Made by a program: the position numbers and the translations under genes. From positions 1 through 64,000 of the forward strand of contig NZ_ATXF01000004.1 of assembly GCF_000421545.1 (NCBI RefSeq): a stretch of DNA of 64,000 nucleotides, read 5' to 3'. Positions within the stretch are counted from its first letter, which is position 1; each line of letters starts with the position of its first letter. This DNA is from Agromyces italicus DSM 16388 (GTDB lineage Bacteria; Actinomycetota; Actinomycetes; Actinomycetales; Microbacteriaceae). The notes under the pieces were generated by a model, which worked only from the letters and a program-made list of their open reading frames with translations, did no database searches and had not been told where the DNA came from. Below are positions 45,353 to 53,948 of the stretch, piece by piece.

Positions 45353-46647
45353 CCGCCGAGTCCGGCGCGCCGAAGCCCCCGTCGCAGGCGCGCATCGCAG
45401 TCCGCGCCGTCGCACGTTCGCTCGGGGCATCCCTGCGCTCGCTTGGTGCGACCCTCGCGCGCGCCGGGCGCGCCGTCGCCGACTTCTGCGCGCCCGTGAC
45501 GGGCGTGATCTCGACGACCGGATGGCTCGTGCTCGGCGCCGCGGTCGTCGCCCTCGTGCTGGCGTGGGTGTTCGGCTGGATCGAGTTCGCGTTCCTCGGC
45601 TTCACCCTGCTCGCGGCGATGCTCGTGTCGGTCGCGTTCATCTTCGGCCGCATGCACTTCACGGTCGGCATCGAGCTTCAGCCGACGCGCGTCGTGGCGG
45701 GGGAGCGGGCGCTCGGGCGCATGGTCGTCCGCAACGCGGGTGGTTCGCCGTCGGCGCCGGCCCGCATCGAGCTGCCGGTCGGCGCCGGACTCGCCGAGTT
45801 CGTCGTGCCGCACCTCGCCCCCGACGCCGAGCACGAGGAGCTCTTCGCGGTGCCGACGAACCGGCGCGCCGTGATCATCGCGGGTCCGGCCGTCTCGGTG
45901 CGCGGCGACCAGCTCGGCATCCTCCGCCGCACCGTGCGCTGGACCGACCCGGTCGAGCTCTTCGTCCACCCGTTGACCGCGCGGCTCCGCCCCTCGGCCG
46001 CGGGTCTCGTGCGCGACCTCGAGGGCGAGGTCACGAAGGTCATCACGAACAACGACATCGCGTTCCACGCGCTGCGCGCCTACGAGCCGGGCGACCCGCT
46101 GCGCAACGTTCACTGGCGCACCTCGGCCCGCACCGGTCAGCTCATGGTGCGCCAGTACGAAGAAACGCGGCGCTCGCAGCTGACGCTCGTGCAGACGACC
46201 GAGCGCGCGCACTACGCCTCAGACGACGAGTTCGAGCTCGGCGTGTCGGTGCTCGCCTCGATCGGCGTGCAGGTCGTGCGCGACGCGACCAGGCTCTCGG
46301 TCGTCACCGAGGGCGTGGCGCTCCGCACGGCGACGCCGACCGTCCTCCTCGACGACTCGTCCCGGATCGAGCCGGCCGACGGCGCGTACCCGTCGATGCG
46401 CGACTTCGTTCGTGACGCGACGAAGCGGTTGCCCACTCCGAGCGTCGTCATCGCGATCGGCGGCTCCCAGCTGCCCATCGCCGAGTTCCGCTCGGTCGAG
46501 ACCGTCTTCGGCAACGACACCGAGACGATCGCGATCCGCGTCGAGCTCGGCACCACGAGTTCGCTCGCCAAGGTCGCCGGCACGACGGTGGCGACCGTCG
46601 GCGCGCTCGGCGATCTGCCGCGCCTGATGAGGAGGGTGCGCCCGTGA
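45349..46647 (+). CDS. DUF58-family membrane protein
   Basis: A 432-aa protein: amphipathic Arg-rich N-terminus, two TM helices (about residues 53-105), then a beta domain (IELQPTRVVAGERALGRMVV) and the DUF58 core with ALRAYEPGDPLRNVHWRTSA and ARTGQLMVRQYEETRR near residue 253. DUF58 proteins are the usual partners of MoxR ATPases and transglutaminase-like TgpA proteins. It overlaps both neighbours (ATGA upstream, GTGA downstream). It may adopt a vWA-like fold, but no MIDAS motif is seen. Confidence 0.93.
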   Translation: MTAESGAPKPPSQARIAVRAVARSLGASLRSLGATLARAGRAVADFCAPVTGVISTTGWLVLGAAVVALVLAWVFGWIEFAFLGFTLLAAMLVSVAFIFGRMHFTVGIELQPTRVVAGERALGRMVVRNAGGSPSAPARIELPVGAGLAEFVVPHLAPDAEHEELFAVPTNRRAVIIAGPAVSVRGDQLGILRRTVRWTDPVELFVHPLTARLRPSAAGLVRDLEGEVTKVITNNDIAFHALRAYEPGDPLRNVHWRTSARTGQLMVRQYEETRRSQLTLVQTTERAHYASDDEFELGVSVLASIGVQVVRDATRLSVVTEGVALRTATPTVLLDDSSRIEPADGAYPSMRDFVRDATKRLPTPSVVIAIGGSQLPIAEFRSVETVFGNDTETIAIRVELGTTSSLAKVAGTTVATVGALGDLPRLMRRVRP

Positions 46648-48962
46648 AGCGACTTCCCCGCAACGTGACGAGCGACCTCCTCGTCCTCAGCCTGCTGTCG
46701 CTGCTCGGCATCCTCGGCTACGAGACCTCCTTCGGCGACCTCAACTTCCTCGTCGCGGCCCTCGCCGGTCTCGTCGTCGGCACCCTCGTCGCCGTCGCCG
46801 GAGCGCTCTGGCGGCTCGGTGTGCTCACGACGGTGCTCCTCGCGCTCGCCGCCTACTTCCTGCTCGGCACCCCGTTCACGATGCCCGAGACCGCGATCTT
46901 CGGCGTGCTGCCGTCGCTGAGCTCGCTCGCCGGGCTCGCGTACGGCGCCGTCTTCGGCTGGGCCGACATCGTCACGATCGGTACGCCGGTCGAAGCGCCA
47001 TACTACATCGCCGCGCTACCGTACTTCGCCGCCTGGCTGGTCTCGCTCGTCGGCACGCTGCTCGTGACCCGTTGGCTGCCGAAGCGCCGCACCGCGCTCC
47101 GCGCGAGCGTGCTCGTCATCGGCCCCGCGCTGCTCTACCTGTCTGGCATCCTGCTCGGCACCGACGAGGCCTATTTCGCCGGGGTTCGCGGCGTCGCGTT
47201 CGCCGTGATCGCGCTCGTCTGGATCGCCTGGCACCGGGGCACGACCGTCGAAGCCTCAGGAGAGGGCGCGAAGCGCCTGCGCAGGCAGAAGATCACCGGC
47301 ACGTCGGCGGTCGTGGCCGGTGCGGTCGCGGTCGGCGCGCTCGCGGGCGTCGCCTTCGCCCCGGTGAGCCCCGACCGCTTCGTGCTCCGCGAGGAGATCG
47401 TGCCGCCGTTCGATCCCCTCGAGTTCCCGAGTCCGCTCTCGGGCTTCCGCAAGTACACCAAGGACCTGGCAGAGGAGACGCTCTTCACGGTGCGCGGGCT
47501 CGAGCCCGGCGACACGCTGCGGCTGGCCACCATGGACTCCTACACCGGACGGCTCTGGAACGTCGCCGGCCCCGAGGACGTCGGTGCCGACGGCGGCGGC
47601 TACGGCATCGTCGGCGAGACCCTTCCCGAACCCGGTCTCGCCGATCTCGGATCGAAGCGCGCCCTCGAGGTCGAAGTGGGGGCGTACTCCGACGTGTGGT
47701 TGCCGACGGTCGGCTACGGCTCGTCGCTGCGCCTCCTCGACGAACAGAGCTCGGCACGCGCCGGCGACCTCCGCTACAACCCCGAAGCGGGCACCGCGGT
47801 GCTCACGAGCGGCCTCGACGAGGGTGCGCGCTACGAGCTCTCGGCGAACGTGCAGCGCGAGCCCGACACCGAAGCCCTCCTCGACGTGCCGGTCGCGAAC
47901 CTCACGCTCCCGATCGTCGAGAACTCGCCCGACGTCGCCGAGGCGAAGGCGAGCGAGTTCGCGGGTGACGCGGTCAGCCCGATCGAGCAGCTCCGCGCGA
48001 TCGAGACGGCGTTGAAGACCGGGGGTTTCCTGAGCCACGGCCTCGCCTCCGACGCGGTGCCGTCGCGTGCCGGGCACGGCGCCGACCGCATCACCGAGCT
48101 CTTCACGCGTTCGCAGATGGTCGGCGACGCCGAGCAGTACGCTGCGGCCATGGCGCTCATGGCCCGCGATCTCGGTTACCCCGCGCGCGTCGTGATGGGC
48201 TTCGCGCCCGAGATCGGCGAGGGCCAGGAGGAGGTCGAGGTCGTCGGCGACGACGTCACCGCCTGGGTCGAGGTCGCATTCGATGGCATCGGCTGGGTGA
48301 GCTTCCGGCCGACACCCGACCAGGTCGACGTGCCGAAGGAGGAGACGCCGAAGCCGAAGTCCGAGCCGCAGCCGCAGGTGCGCCAGCCCCCGCGCGCCGA
48401 GCACACCGACGACGAACTGCTCGCGACCGTCGAGATCGACGAGACCGACGACGACGACAAGGACCGCCCGTTCCAGGTGCCGGGCTGGGTGTGGGTCACC
48501 CTCGCCTCGATCGGCATCCCCGCCGCGATCGTCTTCCTCCCCATGCTGGCCGTGATGCTCGTGAAGGCCGCGCGACGTCGCAGGCGGCGCACCGGCCCGA
48601 ACGACCGGCAGGCCGCAGCGGCCTGGGAGGAGCTGGTCGACCGCTACGCCGAGCTCGGCTTCGAGCCGCCCGCACAGACCACCCGCATCCGGTCGGCGCG
48701 CGCCCTCGAGCGCCAGCTCGGCGAGCAGGGGCTCACCGAGGCGATGCGAAGAAGCGGTGCGGATGGCACTGGGCCCGAGCCGATCGCGCTCACCGCACTG
48801 GCGGCGACGATCGACCGCGACGTGTTCGACGGCGAGACCGTGCCCGACGAGATCGTCGTCCACCGCTGGACGGAGGCGGAGGCGGCCACCGCCGCGGTCA
48901 CGGCCGCGGTCGGTCGAGTTCGCCGCTTCATCAGCCGCTACCGGATCCGCTCCCGTCGGTAG
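46644..48962 (+). CDS. TgpA-like transglutaminase-fold membrane protein, catalytic triad lost
   Basis: A 772-aa protein with about seven N-terminal TM helices (residues 10-250), an external transglutaminase-like domain (270-560), another TM (about 617-640) and a cytoplasmic helical tail. The fold is clear (AEQYAAAMALMARDLGYPAR; AWVEVAFDGIGWVSF), but the catalytic residues are replaced: the usual GYCEQ Cys is A496 (GDAEQ), the His before AWVEV is T539, and the Asp of DPTP is R555. It should therefore be a pseudoenzyme, for example a binding scaffold. GTG start coupled to the DUF58 gene. Confidence 0.88.
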   Translation: MKRLPRNVTSDLLVLSLLSLLGILGYETSFGDLNFLVAALAGLVVGTLVAVAGALWRLGVLTTVLLALAAYFLLGTPFTMPETAIFGVLPSLSSLAGLAYGAVFGWADIVTIGTPVEAPYYIAALPYFAAWLVSLVGTLLVTRWLPKRRTALRASVLVIGPALLYLSGILLGTDEAYFAGVRGVAFAVIALVWIAWHRGTTVEASGEGAKRLRRQKITGTSAVVAGAVAVGALAGVAFAPVSPDRFVLREEIVPPFDPLEFPSPLSGFRKYTKDLAEETLFTVRGLEPGDTLRLATMDSYTGRLWNVAGPEDVGADGGGYGIVGETLPEPGLADLGSKRALEVEVGAYSDVWLPTVGYGSSLRLLDEQSSARAGDLRYNPEAGTAVLTSGLDEGARYELSANVQREPDTEALLDVPVANLTLPIVENSPDVAEAKASEFAGDAVSPIEQLRAIETALKTGGFLSHGLASDAVPSRAGHGADRITELFTRSQMVGDAEQYAAAMALMARDLGYPARVVMGFAPEIGEGQEEVEVVGDDVTAWVEVAFDGIGWVSFRPTPDQVDVPKEETPKPKSEPQPQVRQPPRAEHTDDELLATVEIDETDDDDKDRPFQVPGWVWVTLASIGIPAAIVFLPMLAVMLVKAARRRRRRTGPNDRQAAAAWEELVDRYAELGFEPPAQTTRIRSARALERQLGEQGLTEAMRRSGADGTGPEPIALTALAATIDRDVFDGETVPDEIVVHRWTEAEAATAAVTAAVGRVRRFISRYRIRSRR

Positions 48963-48971
48963 GCTGTGAAC

Positions 48972-49526
48972 GTGGCAGAACCGGACTTCATCGTCCCGCC
49001 GCCGGGCCTCGTGCCCTCGGCGCCCGAGACGGCCGCGCCCGATCGCACGGTGCGCGCCGCGCCGACGAGGGCGCTGCCGCCCCGTGCGCTGCCGAGCTTC
49101 GTCCCCGGGCGTGCGGCCCCCGCCGCACCGCGTCCGCCCTCTCCGCGTGGCGCAGCCCCGGCGGCACCGCCGAGGTCCGAGTCGGCGGCATGGCGGCTCG
49201 TCGCGGCATCCGGGGCCGAAATCGTGATCGACGGGGTGCTCGTGCTCGGGCGCGACCCGCTCGCCACGGCGGGCTCGAAGGCCAGGGCGGTCGCGATCGA
49301 CGACCCGACCCGCACGGTGTCGAAGACGCATGCCGTCATCGAGCCGGCTGAGGAGGGCGTGCGCGTCACCGATCTGCGTTCGACGAACGGCAGCCGTGTC
49401 GAGGCGCCCGGCGAACCGCTGCGCGAGCTCGTGGCGGAGCAGCCGAGCCATGTGCCGGTGGGTGCGGCGCTCTACCTGGGCGAGTTCGGCCTGCGGGTGG
49501 ATCGGGTCGTCCGCTCGACGGTGTAG
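48972..49526 (+). CDS. Small FHA-domain protein
   Basis: A 184-aa protein. The N-terminal 70 residues are a Pro/Ala/Arg-rich disordered tail with one acidic-Thr-like motif (PDRTVRA). Residues about 75-180 form an FHA domain with VLGRDPL (about 89), VSKTHAV (about 115) and RSTNGSRV (about 136), all canonical. GTG 48972 (8 nt after TAGG) is preferred; GTG 48966 is in frame. It is the last gene of the phospho-signalling and surface-protein cluster; its TAG stop overlaps the -10 box of the leu leader. It is a probable reader of kinase-phosphorylated partners. Confidence 0.85.
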   Translation: MAEPDFIVPPPGLVPSAPETAAPDRTVRAAPTRALPPRALPSFVPGRAAPAAPRPPSPRGAAPAAPPRSESAAWRLVAASGAEIVIDGVLVLGRDPLATAGSKARAVAIDDPTRTVSKTHAVIEPAEEGVRVTDLRSTNGSRVEAPGEPLRELVAEQPSHVPVGAALYLGEFGLRVDRVVRSTV

Positions 49527-49529
49527 CCT
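49524..49529 (+). promoter_or_regulatory. -10 box of the leuCD operon (leaderless leader peptide)
   Basis: TAGCCT overlaps the TAG stop codon of the FHA gene and lies 6 nt before the ATG of the short leader ORF at 49536, the spacing expected for a leaderless transcript. No clear -35 is seen. Confidence 0.5.
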
Positions 49530-49535
49530 GATTCC

Positions 49536-49586
49536 ATGCGCGCGCCACGACTTCTCCTTCGTCGCCGCGGCGGGGCTTCGTTCTGA
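49536..49586 (+). CDS. Putative leucine leader peptide upstream of leuC
   Basis: A 16-codon ORF encoding [16 protein letters not shown]. It contains three consecutive Leu codons, CTT-CTC-CTT, using CTT, which is rare in this GC-rich genome. Ribosome stalling there under leucine shortage is the classical attenuation logic. Downstream, CCGCGGCGGGG and CCCCGTCGCGG can form an 11-bp stem (one G-U pair) overlapping the leader end, and GGATCGA-AG-TCGATCC (49628-49643) is a perfect hairpin. The leader ends 82 nt before leuC. Inference from sequence only. Confidence 0.55.
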   Translation: MRAPRLLLRRRGGASF

Positions 49587-49627
49587 GGCCGTCCCCGTCG
49601 CGGAGTCCGTCGTCGGCCGATTTCTCC

Positions 49628-49643
49628 GGATCGAAGTCGATCC
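49628..49643 (+). promoter_or_regulatory. Hairpin in the leuC leader
   Basis: GGATCGA-AG-TCGATCC is a perfect 7-2-7 palindrome between the leader peptide and the leuC ribosome-binding site, followed by TCC. It is a possible part of an attenuator or RBS-control structure. Confidence 0.4.
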
Positions 49644-49668
49644 TCCTGCACCGAAGAGAGACGAACGC

Positions 49669-51180
49669 ATGAGCACTGCGCAGACGAGCGCCGACCGCCC
49701 CCGCACCCTGGCCGAGAAGGTCTGGAGCGACCACCTCGTGAAACAGGGCGAAGACGGCACCCCCGACTTGATCTACATCGACCTGCACCTCGTGCACGAG
49801 GTCACGAGCCCGCAGGCTTTCGACGGCCTGCGCATGGCGGGGCGCCCGGTTCGTCGCCCCGATCTCACGATCGCCACCGAAGACCACAACACGCCGACGC
49901 TCGAGATCGACAAGCCGATCGCCGACCTCACGAGCCGAACCCAGATCGAGACCCTGCGCAAGAACGCGGCCGAGTTCGGCATCCGCCTGCACTCGCTCGG
50001 CGACAAGGAGCAGGGCATCGTGCACGTCGTGGGGCCGCAGCTCGGCCTCACCCAGCCCGGCATCACCGTCGTCTGCGGCGACTCGCACACCTCGACCCAC
50101 GGCGCGTTCGGCGCGATGGCGTTCGGCATCGGCACGAGCGAGGTCGAGCACGTGCTGGCCACCCAGACCCTGCCGCTGAAGCCGTTCAAGACGATGGCGA
50201 TCAACGTCGAGGGCACGCTGCGCCCCGGGGTGACCGCGAAAGACATCATCCTCGCGGTGATCGCGAAGATCGGCACGGGCGGCGGTCAGGGCTACGTGCT
50301 CGAGTACCGCGGCTCTGCGATCCGCGCGCTGTCGATGGACGGCCGGATGACGATCTGCAACATGTCGATCGAGGCGGGTGCCCGGGCGGGCATGGTCGCA
50401 CCCGATGAGACGACGTACGCGTACCTGAAGGGTCGGGCGCACGCGCCCGAGGGCGACGAATGGGATGCCGCGGTCGCGTACTGGAACACGCTGGCGAGTG
50501 ACGAGGGCGCGAGCTTCGACGCGGAGGTGTCGATCGACGCCGACGCGCTCGAGCCGTTCGTGACCTGGGGCACGAACCCCGGCCAGGGCGTCTCCCTGTC
50601 CGAGTCGGTTCCCGACCCGGCGACGATCGACGACCAGCACGAGCGCGCCGCGGCCGAGCGGGCGCTCGAGTACATGGACCTCGCCGCAGGCACCCCCCTC
50701 AAGGACATCAGGGTCGACGCGGTCTTCATGGGGTCGTGCACGAACAGCCGCATCGAAGACCTGCGCGCGTTCGCCTCGATCATCAAGGGCAAGCAGAAGG
50801 CCGAGGGCGTGCGCGTCATGGTCGTGCCGGGCTCTGCACGGGTACGGCTCGAGGCCGAGGCGGAGGGCCTCGACAAGGTCATCACCGACTTCGGCGCCGA
50901 ATGGCGTTTCGCCGGCTGCTCGATGTGCCTCGGCATGAACCCGGACCAGCTCGCCCCGGGCGAGCGCTGCGCGTCGACCTCGAACCGCAACTTCGAGGGC
51001 CGGCAGGGCAAGGGCGGCCGCACGCACCTCGTCTCGCCGCTCGTGGCGGCCGCGACGGCCATCCGAGGGACGCTCTCGAGCCCCTGGGATCTGGGTCTCG
51101 GTACGGGCCCGGAGGCCCACTCGACCACCGACGATCCCGGCCTGACGGCCACCGACCGCACCGAAGGAGAGGCGCGCTGA
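49669..51180 (+). CDS. leuC: 3-isopropylmalate dehydratase large subunit
   Basis: A 503-aa aconitase-fold subunit that, with LeuD, isomerises 2-isopropylmalate to 3-isopropylmalate in leucine synthesis. [4Fe-4S] ligand cysteines lie in MGSCTNSR and in [14 protein letters not shown]. Diagnostic segments are [34 protein letters not shown] and [15 protein letters not shown]. The C-terminal extension of about 25 residues is Thr/Asp/Glu-rich. The SD-containing sequence GAAGAGAGACGAACGC precedes the ATG. TGATG overlap with leuD. Confidence 0.97.
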   Translation: MSTAQTSADRPRTLAEKVWSDHLVKQGEDGTPDLIYIDLHLVHEVTSPQAFDGLRMAGRPVRRPDLTIATEDHNTPTLEIDKPIADLTSRTQIETLRKNAAEFGIRLHSLGDKEQGIVHVVGPQLGLTQPGITVVCGDSHTSTHGAFGAMAFGIGTSEVEHVLATQTLPLKPFKTMAINVEGTLRPGVTAKDIILAVIAKIGTGGGQGYVLEYRGSAIRALSMDGRMTICNMSIEAGARAGMVAPDETTYAYLKGRAHAPEGDEWDAAVAYWNTLASDEGASFDAEVSIDADALEPFVTWGTNPGQGVSLSESVPDPATIDDQHERAAAERALEYMDLAAGTPLKDIRVDAVFMGSCTNSRIEDLRAFASIIKGKQKAEGVRVMVVPGSARVRLEAEAEGLDKVITDFGAEWRFAGCSMCLGMNPDQLAPGERCASTSNRNFEGRQGKGGRTHLVSPLVAAATAIRGTLSSPWDLGLGTGPEAHSTTDDPGLTATDRTEGEAR

Positions 51181-51800
51181 TGCAGAAGATCACGACCGTC
51201 ACCGGCGTCGCCGTGCCGCTCCGCCGTTCGAACGTCGACACCGACCAGATCATCCCGGCCGTGTTCCTCAAGCGGGTCACGAAGACCGGCTTCGACGACG
51301 CGTTGTTCCACGGGTGGCGCCAGGACCCGGAGTTCGTGCTGAACCGCCCCGAGTTCCAGGGCGCGAAGGTCCTCATCGCGGGCCCCGACTTCGGCACCGG
51401 GTCGAGTCGCGAGCACGCCGTCTGGGCGCTGCGCGACTACGGGTTCGACGTCGTCGTGAGCTCGCGGTTCGGTGACATCTTCCGCGGCAACGCCGGCAAG
51501 CAGGGGCTCGTCGCCGCGCAGGTCGCCTATGAAGACATCGAGCGCCTCTGGGCGGTCGTCGAGGCCGACCCGGGAATAGACGTGACCGTCGACCTCGTTG
51601 CACGGACGGTGAGCGCGGGTGCGCTCACGGTCGCCTTCGACATCGACGACTACACTCGGTGGAGGCTTCTGGAGGGGTTGGACGACATCGCCCTCACCCT
51701 CCGGGACGAACGAGCCATCGCCGAATTCGAGACACATCGGGCGGCGTGGCGGCCCAAGACGCTCCCCATCCGGGAGCCGGCGGAATCAGGGAGTCTGTGA
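51180..51800 (+). CDS. leuD: 3-isopropylmalate dehydratase small subunit
   Basis: A 206-aa swivel-domain subunit. Diagnostic segments are [53 protein letters not shown] and a C-terminal [15 protein letters not shown]. It forms the active site with LeuC. It starts in the leuC stop codon and ends in the murA start (GTGA), so leuC-leuD-murA are translationally coupled. Confidence 0.97.
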   Translation: MQKITTVTGVAVPLRRSNVDTDQIIPAVFLKRVTKTGFDDALFHGWRQDPEFVLNRPEFQGAKVLIAGPDFGTGSSREHAVWALRDYGFDVVVSSRFGDIFRGNAGKQGLVAAQVAYEDIERLWAVVEADPGIDVTVDLVARTVSAGALTVAFDIDDYTRWRLLEGLDDIALTLRDERAIAEFETHRAAWRPKTLPIREPAESGSL

Positions 51801-53164
51801 ACACACTCGGGCAGGATGCCAAGAACCACGGGACGGCAGTCGGGTTGAACGTCGACAGGATCACGATCAACGGCGGGAAGCCGCTCCGCGGCCGGATCGA
51901 ACTGAAGGGGGCCAAGAACCTCGTCACCAAGGCGATGGTCGCGGCGCTCCTCGGCGACACTCCGAGCGTCCTGAAAGACGTGCCGAACATCAGCGATGTC
52001 CGGATCGTGCGGGGTCTTCTCGAGGTGCACGGCGTCACGGTGACGCAGGGCGAGGAGGGCGAGCTCATCCTCGACCCCTCGGCCGTGGAGTCGGCGCACA
52101 TGGCCGACATCGACGCGCACGCGGGCTCCAGCCGCATCCCGATCCTGTTCTGCGGGCCGCTGCTGCACCGGCTCGGCGAGGCGTTCATCCCCGATCTCGG
52201 CGGGTGCCGCATCGGCGACCGGCCGATCGACTACCACCTCGAGGTGCTGCGCAACTTCGGCGCCATCGTCGAGAAGCTGCCGAGCGGCATCCGGATGTCG
52301 GCGCCCGGGGGACTGCACGGCGCGAAGGTCGCACTGCCCTACCCGAGCGTGGGCGCGACCGAGCAGGTGCTGCTCACCGCGGTGCTCGCCGACGGCATCA
52401 CCGAGCTGTCGGGCGCGGCGATCGAGCCCGAGATCATGGATCTCATCAACATCCTGCAGAAGATGGGCGCCATCATCACGGTCGACACCGACCGGGTGAT
52501 CCGCATCGAGGGCGTCGAGAAGCTCGACGGCTACACGCACCGCGCCCTCTTCGACCGCAACGAGGCCGCCAGCTGGGCGGCCGCGGCGCTCGCGACCGAT
52601 GGCGACATCTTCGTCGGCGGTGCCCGGCAGGCCGAGATGCTCACCTTCCTCAACGTCTTCCGCAAGGTCGGCGGCGCGTTCGAGATCGCCGAGGACGGCA
52701 TCCGCTTCTACCACCCCGGCGGTGAACTGAAGCCGGTCATCATCGAGACCGATGTGCACCCCGGGTTCATGACCGACTGGCAGCAGCCGCTCGTCGTCGC
52801 GCTGACGAAGGCGAAGGGCGTCTCGATCGTGCACGAGACGGTGTACGAGCAGCGCTTCGGCTTCGTCGACGCGCTCGTCGAGATGGGGGCGTCGATCGAG
52901 GTGCACAAGGAGTGCCTCGGCGGGCGGCCCTGCCGCTTCGGCCAGCGCAACTTCCAGCACTCCGCCGTGATCTCTGGTCCGACGAAGCTCACGGGCGCCG
53001 ACGTCGAGGTGCCCGACCTCCGCGGCGGGTTCAGCCACCTGATCGCCGCGCTCACCGCGGAGGGGCGATCGACCGTCTCGAACGTCGGAATCATCGCGCG
53101 CGGGTACGAGGACTTCATCACGAAGCTCGAGCTCCTCGGGGCGGATTTCGAACTCGAAGGATAA
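51797..53164 (+). CDS. murA: UDP-N-acetylglucosamine 1-carboxyvinyltransferase
   Basis: A 455-aa enolpyruvyl transferase catalysing the first committed step of peptidoglycan synthesis (UDP-GlcNAc plus PEP). The active-site loop [10 protein letters not shown] carries Cys at residue 137, the fosfomycin-reactive form rather than the Asp found in mycobacteria. The two-domain repeat of EPSP-synthase folds is evident ([32 protein letters not shown]). The GTG start overlaps the leuD stop. Confidence 0.95.
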   Translation: MNTLGQDAKNHGTAVGLNVDRITINGGKPLRGRIELKGAKNLVTKAMVAALLGDTPSVLKDVPNISDVRIVRGLLEVHGVTVTQGEEGELILDPSAVESAHMADIDAHAGSSRIPILFCGPLLHRLGEAFIPDLGGCRIGDRPIDYHLEVLRNFGAIVEKLPSGIRMSAPGGLHGAKVALPYPSVGATEQVLLTAVLADGITELSGAAIEPEIMDLINILQKMGAIITVDTDRVIRIEGVEKLDGYTHRALFDRNEAASWAAAALATDGDIFVGGARQAEMLTFLNVFRKVGGAFEIAEDGIRFYHPGGELKPVIIETDVHPGFMTDWQQPLVVALTKAKGVSIVHETVYEQRFGFVDALVEMGASIEVHKECLGGRPCRFGQRNFQHSAVISGPTKLTGADVEVPDLRGGFSHLIAALTAEGRSTVSNVGIIARGYEDFITKLELLGADFELEG

Positions 53165-53171
53165 TAGGGGA

Positions 53172-53948
53172 GTGCAACACGACGACTCGTCTCCGACGGC
53201 GACGGCGAAGCCGCGCTCGGAGACCCGCCGCCCTTCGTTCTTCTGGGTGCTCGCCGGCATCGTCCTGCCGGTGCTCAACCTGGCGGTTCGATTCCGGTTC
53301 CACCACCGCGAGCGCATGCCCGCCGCGGGCGCCTTCGTGCTCGCGCCGAACCACTACAGCGAGATCGACCCGGTCGTGATGGGCGCCGCGAGCTGGAAGC
53401 TCGGGCGCGCTCCGCGATTCCTCGCGAAGGCCTCCCTGTTCAAGAACCCCGTGCTCGGCTGGTTCCTCCGAACCTCCGGTCAGATCCCGGTCGAGCGCGC
53501 CGGCAGCAGCGGCCATGCGGCGCTCCGCGCGGCCGAAGAGCTCGTCGAGAAGGGGCGTATGGTCGTGGTCTACCCCGAGGGCTCGCTCACCCGCGATCCT
53601 GAGCTGTGGCCCATGCGCGGCAAGACGGGGGCCGTGCGCATCGCATTGGAGCGCGACATCCCCATCGTGCCGGCCGCGCACTGGGGCACCCAGGCGCTCA
53701 TGCCGCGCTACGGCAAGAAGCTCAACCTCTTCCCGCGCAAGACGATCGACGTCATCATCGGCGAACCGCTCGACCTCAGCGCGTTCCGCGGCAAACCCGT
53801 CGACCAGGCTGCGCTGGTCGCGGCGACCGCGCTGCTGATGGATGCGATCGCCGGGCTCCTCGCCGAGATCCGGCACGAGCCCGCCCCGGCCGAGCGCTGG
53901 GATCCGGTGGCCCACGGCCAGAAGGAGACGGGCCGTCTTGAAGACTAA
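53172..53948 (+). CDS. 1-acyl-sn-glycerol-3-phosphate acyltransferase (PlsC-type)
   Basis: A 258-aa protein with an N-terminal hydrophobic helix (FFWVLAGIVLPVLNLAV). The HX4D catalytic motif is NHYSEID. The other acyltransferase blocks are also present: GWFLRTSGQIPVER, VVVYPEGSLTRD and IPIVPAAHWG. It makes phosphatidic acid at the inner membrane face. GTG start 7 nt after murA. Its 3' end overlaps the gpsA start by 11 nt, a conserved actinobacterial order. Confidence 0.92.
   Translation: MQHDDSSPTATAKPRSETRRPSFFWVLAGIVLPVLNLAVRFRFHHRERMPAAGAFVLAPNHYSEIDPVVMGAASWKLGRAPRFLAKASLFKNPVLGWFLRTSGQIPVERAGSSGHAALRAAEELVEKGRMVVVYPEGSLTRDPELWPMRGKTGAVRIALERDIPIVPAAHWGTQALMPRYGKKLNLFPRKTIDVIIGEPLDLSAFRGKPVDQAALVAATALLMDAIAGLLAEIRHEPAPAERWDPVAHGQKETGRLED

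Noticed and set aside
29175..49526. Type VI or type VII secretion system
   Set aside because: PP2C, FHA and kinase genes accompany such systems, but no Hcp, VgrG, TssB/C, ESX or EccC-type gene is present.
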